From positions 1 through 7,010 of the forward strand of contig RFNL01000355.1 of NCBI GenBank assembly GCA_009927195.1: 7,010 nt of DNA, given 5' to 3'. The notes beneath the pieces were generated by a model, which did not search any database, was not told where the DNA came from, and worked only from the letters and a program-made list of their open reading frames with translations. Positions 1 through 4,137 of the stretch are shown one piece after another. Origin of the DNA: Betaproteobacteria bacterium (GTDB taxonomy: Bacteria; Pseudomonadota; Gammaproteobacteria; Burkholderiales; Burkholderiaceae_C). How positions within the stretch are numbered: the stretch's first letter is position 1; each line of letters starts with the position of its first letter. The translations under genes were made by a program, and so were the position numbers.

Positions 1-813
1 TCCGCGTCGGGCATAAGCCGACACTTCATAGCGCGACAGGCCCTGTTCAGCGGTGACCTGGGTGATCATGTCCAGCATGTCATAAGCCTCATCCTCAGCG
101 GGCAATGCGGGCGGGTGTCGCTCAAACCAGGTATTGGGCTCTATCGTCAGGTGGTAGATGGACAAGTGTGGCGGCGCCAGACCCAAGGCGGTGTCCAAAT
201 CGTGCTGCAAGGCACTCAAGGTTTGTCCAGGCAAGGCATACATCAGGTCAATGTTGAAGGTTTCAAACGCCTGAGCGGCCTCTTGCACAGCGGCCACGGC
301 CTGATCGGCATCGTGCAACCGACCCAAAGCCCGCAAGCTGTCGTTGTGAAAACTTTGCACCCCCACCGACAAGCGGGTGACCCCCGCGCAGCGATAGGCA
401 TGGAAGCGGTCGGTTTCAAAGGTGCCCGGATTGGCCTCCATGGTGATTTCACAATCCGGCACTAAGGGCAATAGAGCCCTGATCTGCCCCAGCAGTTGTT
501 CAATCGCCCAAGGCTCAAACAAACTGGGCGTGCCCCCGCCCAGGAACACACTGTGCACCGGCCTGCCCCACACCAGGGGCAATGCTTGCTGCAAATCGGC
601 CGCCAAGGCTTGCAGGTATGGGGCTTGGGGCAGGTCGGCTTTATCTGACCCAAGGGCGTGCGAATTGAAGTCGCAATAGGGGCATTTTTTCAAGCACCAA
701 GGCAGATGGACGTACAAAGACAAAGGCGGCAAAGCCGGTAATTGCAAAGTGCCCGGTCGCAGCCAGTGCGCTGCTTCGCCCAGTTTGGCCAAATCAAAGT
801 TGGCAGCACTCAT
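1..813 (-). CDS. hemW: HemW, radical SAM heme chaperone (HemN-like), 3' end outside window
   Basis: The first 271 codons are present; the gene runs off the left edge, so the C-terminal part is missing. HemW is a radical SAM family protein related to oxygen-independent coproporphyrinogen oxidase HemN, but is now regarded as a cytoplasmic heme-binding chaperone that delivers heme to target proteins. The cluster motif CLKKCPYCDF lies at residues 40-49, with cysteines 40, 44 and 47 for the 4Fe-4S cluster. Phenylalanine follows the last cysteine by two, the HemW-type pattern; HemN has a fourth cysteine there. Other conserved blocks are GGGTPS (92-97), EANPGT (126-131), RLSVGVQSF (147-155), a DLMYALPGQT block near residue 195, and SRYEVSAYA close to the edge. 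The ATG overlaps the rdgB stop as ATGA (810-813), which supports this start and translational coupling. Family identity is clear; heme-chaperone rather than oxidase activity is inferred from the motif. Confidence 0.95.
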   Translation of the reverse strand, partial: MSAANFDLAKLGEAAHWLRPGTLQLPALPPLSLYVHLPWCLKKCPYCDFNSHALGSDKADLPQAPYLQALAADLQQALPLVWGRPVHSVFLGGGTPSLFEPWAIEQLLGQIRALLPLVPDCEITMEANPGTFETDRFHAYRCAGVTRLSVGVQSFHNDSLRALGRLHDADQAVAAVQEAAQAFETFNIDLMYALPGQTLSALQHDLDTALGLAPPHLSIYHLTIEPNTWFERHPPALPAEDEAYDMLDMITQVTAEQGLSRYEVSAYARRG

Positions 814-1421
814 CCCACTGGGTCCCACTGCGTTTGCATCAAAGCGATCAATTGGCGCGCGGCACGGCCTCGGTGGCTGTATTGGTTTTTGACCTCGGGA
901 TCGAGTTCGGCAAAGGTTTTGCCCAATTCAGGAATGAACATCACCGGATCAAAACCAAAACCTTGGCTGCCCTGGGGCGAAGTGGTGATCTCGCCCACCA
1001 CACGCCCCATGGCGATCAAGGGTTCAGGGTCCAGCGGGTGCCTGACGGCCACCAAGGTACTGACCAATGCAGCGCGACGCGTACCAACGCCCTCAAGTTG
1101 TTCCAACAATGCGCGCACATTGCTGTCGTCGCCCTTGGGATAACCAAACTGGGTGGCGTAGTGCGCAGTTTGCACGCCCGGCAAACCCTCAAAGGCGTCC
1201 ACACACAAACCCGCATCGTCGGCCACGGCTGACAATCCGGTGTGGGCAGCGGCATGGCGCGCCTTGGCCAATGCGTTTTCCACAAAGGTGTGGAAAGGTT
1301 CATCGGCCTCAGGCGTATTGAAGGCCGATTGGGGCCGCAATTGCCAACCCAAGGGGGCAAAAAGAACCTGCAACTCGGCCAACTTGCCCGCATTGTTCGA
1401 TGCCAAAACCAAACTGCGCAT
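810..1421 (-). CDS. rdgB: RdgB, XTP/dITP pyrophosphatase (non-canonical purine NTPase)
   Basis: A cytoplasmic house-cleaning enzyme of the Ham1/RdgB family. It hydrolyses dITP, XTP and ITP to the monophosphate and pyrophosphate, keeping deaminated purines out of DNA and RNA. With the ATG at 1421 the protein has 203 residues, close to the usual 195-205. Motifs in order: SNNAGKLAEL at 8-17 (phosphate binding), TFVENALAKAR at 45-55, VADDAGLCVDA at 66-76 with the metal/catalytic aspartates D68 and D69, GFGFDPVM at 154-161 and SHRGRA at 182-187 (base recognition). Residue 70 is alanine where many homologues have serine; I recall this as common in betaproteobacteria. A TTG at 1436 overlaps the rph stop as TTGA and would add five residues. 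I prefer the ATG because a GAGGGG ribosome site sits seven bases before it and the conserved fold starts there. It is the middle gene of rph-rdgB-hemW, and its stop overlaps the hemW ATG. Confidence 0.96.
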   Translation of the reverse strand: MRSLVLASNNAGKLAELQVLFAPLGWQLRPQSAFNTPEADEPFHTFVENALAKARHAAAHTGLSAVADDAGLCVDAFEGLPGVQTAHYATQFGYPKGDDSNVRALLEQLEGVGTRRAALVSTLVAVRHPLDPEPLIAMGRVVGEITTSPQGSQGFGFDPVMFIPELGKTFAELDPEVKNQYSHRGRAARQLIALMQTQWDPVG

Positions 1422-1428
1422 GGCCGCG

Positions 1429-1434
1429 CCCCTC
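1429..1434 (-). promoter_or_regulatory. Ribosome binding site of rdgB
   Basis: The minus strand reads GAGGGG here, seven bases before the ATG at 1421-1419, which is good Shine-Dalgarno complementarity and spacing. It lies downstream of the alternative TTG (1436-1434), so it can serve only the ATG. It therefore decides the start in favour of the 203-residue protein. The site sits over and just past the rph stop codon, as expected for coupled translation. Confidence 0.65.
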
Positions 1435-2158
1435 AAGCCAGGGCTTGTTGCTGAAAGACAAACAATTCTTGAATGCCTTTTTCGGCCAAACCCAACAAGC
1501 GATCCATTTCAGTCCGGGTGAAAGCCACGCCTTCTGCGGTACCTTGCACCTCGACAAAATGCCCAGCACCGGTCATCACCACATTCATATCGGTGTCGCA
1601 AGCGGCGTCTTCGCTGTACTCCAAGTCCAGCAGTGGCGTGCCTTGCAAAATGCCCACAGAAATCGCGGCCACTGCATGGATGATGGGCGAATGGTTGATT
1701 TTTTCGTTGGCCAGCAAAAAACCCACCGCATCTTGGGCCGCCACATAAGCACCGGTGATGCTGGCCGTGCGGGTGCCGCCATCGGCTTGCAACACATCGC
1801 AGTCAATTTGAATCGTGCGCTCACCCAGGGCCCGAAGATCAAAAACCGCCCGCAAAGAGCGACCAATCAAGCGCTGTATCTCTTGGGTGCGGCCGCTTTG
1901 TTTGCCACGCGCGGCCTCGCGGTCGCTGCGTGTGTGGGTGGCGCGCGGCAACATGCCGTATTCGGCAGTCACCCAACCCTCCCCGGTGCCACGCTTGTGC
2001 GGCGGCACTTTTTCCTCCACCGAAGCCGTGCATAAAACCTTGGTTTGACCAAATTCAATCAACACCGACCCTTCCGCATGAATGGTGTAGTGGCGGGTGA
2101 TGCGCACCGGTCGCAATTGATCAACGGCGCGGCTTTGGCGGGATGCGGGCAAGCTCAT
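1433..2158 (-). CDS. rph: RNase PH, phosphorolytic 3'-5' exoribonuclease
   Basis: RNase PH trims the 3' ends of tRNA precursors, and takes part in rRNA turnover, using phosphate as the attacking group and releasing nucleoside diphosphates. It works as a hexameric ring in the cytoplasm. The 241-residue product matches the usual length of about 238-245. Visible family features are a basic N-terminus with RPVRITRHYT (16-25), GEGWVTAEYGMLPRATHTR (59-77), GKQSGRTQEIQRLIGRSLRA (85-104) containing R90, the phosphate-binding GGTRTASITGA (127-137) with R130, and SEDAACDTDMNVVMTGAG (182-199) with aspartates D184 and D190. Those aspartates match the catalytic pair by alignment from memory. The frame is intact, unlike the frameshifted rph of E. 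coli K-12. No convincing Shine-Dalgarno precedes the ATG; the leader just upstream is ACTATTTCACC. It is first in the rph-rdgB-hemW operon and divergent from yicC. Confidence 0.97.
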   Translation of the reverse strand: MSLPASRQSRAVDQLRPVRITRHYTIHAEGSVLIEFGQTKVLCTASVEEKVPPHKRGTGEGWVTAEYGMLPRATHTRSDREAARGKQSGRTQEIQRLIGRSLRAVFDLRALGERTIQIDCDVLQADGGTRTASITGAYVAAQDAVGFLLANEKINHSPIIHAVAAISVGILQGTPLLDLEYSEDAACDTDMNVVMTGAGHFVEVQGTAEGVAFTRTEMDRLLGLAEKGIQELFVFQQQALA

Positions 2159-2219
2159 GGTGAAATAGTTTCAATGGTTCAGGGTTCAACCAAGCATTGT
2201 CGCCGCATCTCACACCCGT

Positions 2220-2241
2220 GTGTCGACGTTCAAATCGACAC
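2220..2241. repeat. Perfect 7-base inverted repeat in the rph/yicC intergenic region
   Basis: GTGTCGA at 2220-2226 and its exact reverse complement TCGACAC at 2235-2241 flank an eight-base spacer. A second short pair, CACAC/GTGTG (2211-2215 and 2218-2222), overlaps its left side. The repeat covers the spot where the -35 and spacer of a yicC promoter would lie, so an operator is possible. The RNA could also form a small stem. No known regulator site is recognised. Confidence 0.45.
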
Positions 2242-2250
2242 TGAGATAAT
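2223..2250 (+). promoter_or_regulatory. Candidate sigma-70 promoter for yicC-gmk-rpoZ
   Basis: GATAAT at 2245-2250 matches the -10 consensus at five of six positions. TCGACG at 2223-2228 matches the -35 consensus at four of six, with a 16-base spacer. Transcription would start near 2257, giving a leader of about 20 bases before the yicC GTG. Read on the other strand, the same AT-rich spot gives GATTAT (2251-2246) with TTGAGT 18 bases upstream, a weaker candidate for rph. No other part of the 118-base gap looks better. This is a by-eye prediction only. Confidence 0.35.
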
Positions 2251-2276
2251 CGGCTTTTGACAGCCCCTCACTCAAA

Positions 2277-3191
2277 GTGCCCATCTACAGCATGACCGGC
2301 TATGCCAGCACCCAGGTGCTGCTGCCGTCCCCCGCACCATCTGCCACGCCCGCATTGCGCTTGGGTCTTGAAATTCGCTCGGTCAACAGCCGTTTCCTGG
2401 ACTTGGGCTTTCGCATGCCCGACGAATTGCGCCCCCATGAAGCGGCATTGCGTGATTTGATCAGTGCCCAAATCAAGCGCGGCAAAGTGGAAGTGCGCAT
2501 CCACCTGGAATCGCCAGATGCAGCGGGCTTGGTTGCGCCCAGCCCGGATTTGCTGCAACACCTAGCGCAATTGCAAAAACTGGTTCAGGCGGAATTGCCA
2601 CAGGCGCGCGGTTTGAGCGTGGCAGATGTCATCAAACTGTCTGTTCAACCACCCTCCGAAGCCCTGGCCCTGGGTCCGGCCTTGATGAAAATAACCCAAG
2701 AGTCCATCGCCAGTTTGCTCCAATCGCGGGCCCGCGAAGGCCAGCGCTTGTCTCAGCACCTGCTGGCGCAAGTGACGCAATTGCAAGCCTTGGTGGCAAA
2801 AGCGATTCCCCTGGTGCCCAGCTTGGTGGCGCAACAGCGTCAACGGTTTTTAGACCGATGGCAAGAGGCCATGTCTTTGGGCCAAGAAGCGGTCAGCCCC
2901 GAACTGGCCCAAGAACGTGCTTTGAGCGAAGCCACGGCTTTTGCCATTCGCATCGATGTGGCCGAGGAATTGACCCGCTTGAGCGCCCATCTGGATGAAA
3001 TCACCCAAAGCCTGCAAAACCCGCCAGCCAGAGAAGGTGTGGGCAAAAGACTGGATTTTTTAATCCAAGAGTTGCACCGTGAGGCCAACACCCTGGGCTC
3101 CAAATCTGCCGCCTTGGAGATGACCCGGGTGGGCATGGACATGAAAGTGTTGATCGAGCAAATGCGTGAGCAGGTTCAAAATCTGGAGTGA
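2277..3191 (+). CDS. yicC: YicC/YloC family endoribonuclease
   Basis: A 304-residue member of the YicC family, somewhat longer than E. coli YicC (about 287). E. coli YicC has been reported as an endoribonuclease involved in decay of the small RNA RyhB; what this homologue cuts cannot be told. The N-terminal YicC domain shows SMTGYA (5-10), VNSRFLDLGFRMP (36-48) and RGKVEVRI (68-75). The C-terminal domain (DUF1732) shows DVAEELTRLSAHL (227-239) and GKRLDFLIQELHREANTLGS (256-275). The middle (about 95-200) looks helical, with many Q and L. A Pro/Ala-rich stretch at 17-26 probably accounts for part of the extra length. The start is a GTG; the ATG at 2292 would lose five residues, including the YS before MTGYA seen in relatives, so I prefer GTG. 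No good Shine-Dalgarno is visible. It is divergent from rph, its neighbour in E. coli too, and its stop abuts gmk. Confidence 0.93.
   Translation: MPIYSMTGYASTQVLLPSPAPSATPALRLGLEIRSVNSRFLDLGFRMPDELRPHEAALRDLISAQIKRGKVEVRIHLESPDAAGLVAPSPDLLQHLAQLQKLVQAELPQARGLSVADVIKLSVQPPSEALALGPALMKITQESIASLLQSRAREGQRLSQHLLAQVTQLQALVAKAIPLVPSLVAQQRQRFLDRWQEAMSLGQEAVSPELAQERALSEATAFAIRIDVAEELTRLSAHLDEITQSLQNPPAREGVGKRLDFLIQELHREANTLGSKSAALEMTRVGMDMKVLIEQMREQVQNLE
3185..3188 (+). promoter_or_regulatory. Ribosome binding site deciding the gmk start
   Basis: GGAG at 3185-3188, inside the last codons of yicC, lies eight bases before the ATG at 3197 but only two bases before the ATG at 3191, and overlaps the GTG at 3188. 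Of three closely spaced in-frame start codons, only the one at 3197 is spaced normally. Confidence 0.6.
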
Positions 3192-3196
3192 TGACC

Positions 3197-3817
3197 ATGG
3201 ACTACCCGGGCAATGTTTATGTGGTGGCAGCGCCCAGTGGGGCGGGCAAATCCAGCTTGGTCAAAGCATTGATGGAACTCGATGCCGCTGTGCGACCATC
3301 TATTTCACACACCACACGCCCGCCCAGGGGACAAGAAATTGATGGGCGCGAATACCACTTTGTCGGCGATGCAAAGTTCGACGAGTTGATCCAAAACCAA
3401 ACCTTTTTGGAGTGGGCCACTGTGCACGGGCACCGCTATGGCACCTCGCGCGAGTCGATCGAACAACGCATCACCCAAGGCACAGACGTGGTGCTGGAAA
3501 TCGATTACCAAGGCGCATTGCAAATTAAAAAAATATTTGCCAATGCTGTGTTGATCTTTATCCTCCCACCCAGTTGGGATGAACTGCGCTCCAGACTGAA
3601 AAACCGCGATGAGGACAGTCCCGAAGTGATTGAAATACGCCTCAAAAATGCGGCGCATGAGATGTCACAAGCCCCGAAATTCGACTTCGTTATAATCAAT
3701 GAACTGTTTGAAAGGGCTTTGTTTGATCTCAAAGCCATTGTTCACTCGCAACGGCTCAAATACAAAGCCTTGCGCCGCGCCCGGGCTGACATTTTTCAGG
3801 CCCTCAAATTGAAATAG
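3197..3817 (+). CDS. gmk: Guanylate kinase (ATP:GMP phosphotransferase)
   Basis: Converts GMP and ATP to GDP and ADP in the cytoplasm, an essential step to GTP and hence to the substrates of ppGpp synthesis. The 206-residue product fits the usual 200-210. The P-loop APSGAGKSS is at residues 12-20. The GMP-binding region has S37, R41 and R44 in SHTTRPPRG (37-45), Y53 in REYHF, E72 in LEWA and Y81 with T83 in RYGTS. EIDYQGA (101-107) is the conserved block at the end of the GMP domain, and the lid region follows with RLKNRDEDS. The start at 3197 is chosen for its ribosome site; ATG 3191 and GTG 3188 are in-frame alternatives adding two or three residues. The gene follows yicC with five bases between the yicC stop and this start, so the two are surely co-transcribed. 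rpoZ follows after 17 bases. The 3' half has AT-rich patches and several ATA codons, discussed under findings. Confidence 0.97.
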   Translation: MDYPGNVYVVAAPSGAGKSSLVKALMELDAAVRPSISHTTRPPRGQEIDGREYHFVGDAKFDELIQNQTFLEWATVHGHRYGTSRESIEQRITQGTDVVLEIDYQGALQIKKIFANAVLIFILPPSWDELRSRLKNRDEDSPEVIEIRLKNAAHEMSQAPKFDFVIINELFERALFDLKAIVHSQRLKYKALRRARADIFQALKLK

Positions 3818-3824
3818 CCCCTTT

Positions 3825-3828
3825 GGAG
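3825..3828 (+). promoter_or_regulatory. Ribosome binding site of rpoZ
   Basis: GGAG at 3825-3828 precedes the rpoZ ATG (3835) by six bases, within the 17-base gmk-rpoZ gap. It rules out an upstream in-frame TTG at 3823, which overlaps the site and would add four unconserved residues. Confidence 0.75.
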
Positions 3829-3834
3829 ACCACC

Positions 3835-4038
3835 ATGGCCCGCATCACCGTCGAAGACTGCCTGGAGAAAATCCCCAATCGCTTCCAGCTTGTGCTGGCT
3901 GCCACCTACCGCGCACGCATGATCAGCCAGGGCCATACCCCCAAGATCGAAAGCAAAAACAAGCCCTGCGTCACCGCTTTGCGAGAAATCGCCGCCGGCA
4001 AAATTGGGCTTGAAATGCTCAAAAAAGTACCCGGTTAA
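3835..4038 (+). CDS. rpoZ: RNA polymerase omega subunit
   Basis: The small omega subunit wraps the C-terminal tail of beta-prime, helps assemble RNA polymerase, and contributes to ppGpp binding site 1 at the beta-prime/omega interface. The product has 67 residues, the length I know for betaproteobacterial omega. Conserved parts are MARITVEDCL (1-10), NRFQLVLAATYRARMI (19-34) and KPCVTALREIAAG (46-58). The N-terminal MAR-[IV]-T matches the E. coli residues implicated in ppGpp binding, so site 1 is probably functional here (inference). The start is fixed by the GGAG six bases upstream. It sits 17 bases after gmk and is followed by an intrinsic terminator before spoT, so it is probably the last gene of the yicC-gmk-rpoZ transcript. 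It is too short for many gene finders but unmistakable. Confidence 0.97.
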   Translation: MARITVEDCLEKIPNRFQLVLAATYRARMISQGHTPKIESKNKPCVTALREIAAGKIGLEMLKKVPG

Positions 4039-4057
4039 TCCCGTCCTCAAGTCTGAC

Positions 4058-4083
4058 AACACCGCTCCTGCGGTGTTTTTTTT
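4058..4083 (+). terminator. Intrinsic terminator after rpoZ
   Basis: An eight-base perfect stem, AACACCGC (4058-4065) pairing with GCGGTGTT (4070-4077), closes a four-base TCCT loop. Eight consecutive T run from 4076 to 4083, the first two shared with the stem. This is a classic Rho-independent terminator, 19 bases past the rpoZ stop. It should end or attenuate transcription from yicC-gmk-rpoZ and leave spoT partly or wholly dependent on its own promoter. Confidence 0.88.
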
Positions 4084-4121
4084 CGCCCTTTTTCCCCTGT
4101 CAGCCACCAGCTTGGCCGAAT

Positions 4122-4130
4122 TGATACAGT
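4122..4130 (+). promoter_or_regulatory. Candidate extended -10 promoter of spoT
   Basis: TGATACAGT gives an extended -10 TG followed by TACAGT, four of six matches to TATAAT. No convincing -35 is seen 16-18 bases upstream. It is the best candidate in the 54 bases between the rpoZ terminator and the spoT GTG. Initiation about seven bases downstream would fall at or next to 4138, giving a leaderless or nearly leaderless message. Weak evidence. Confidence 0.28.
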
Positions 4131-4137
4131 CAGGCTT

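Noticed and set aside
1206..1221. RdgB motif DDAGL with alanine in place of the common serine, as a possible loss of function
   Set aside because: The catalytic aspartates and all other motifs are intact, and the alanine form is, to my knowledge, usual in betaproteobacteria.
1400..2035. Plus-strand open frame of about 211 codons opposite rph
   Set aside because: It is a shadow of the conserved RNase PH frame; the product resembles no family I know and has no ribosome site or operon context.
2257..2262. Perfect TTGACA as a -35 box before yicC
   Set aside because: A -10 at 16-18 bases would fall inside the first yicC codons, and no TATAAT-like sequence is there.
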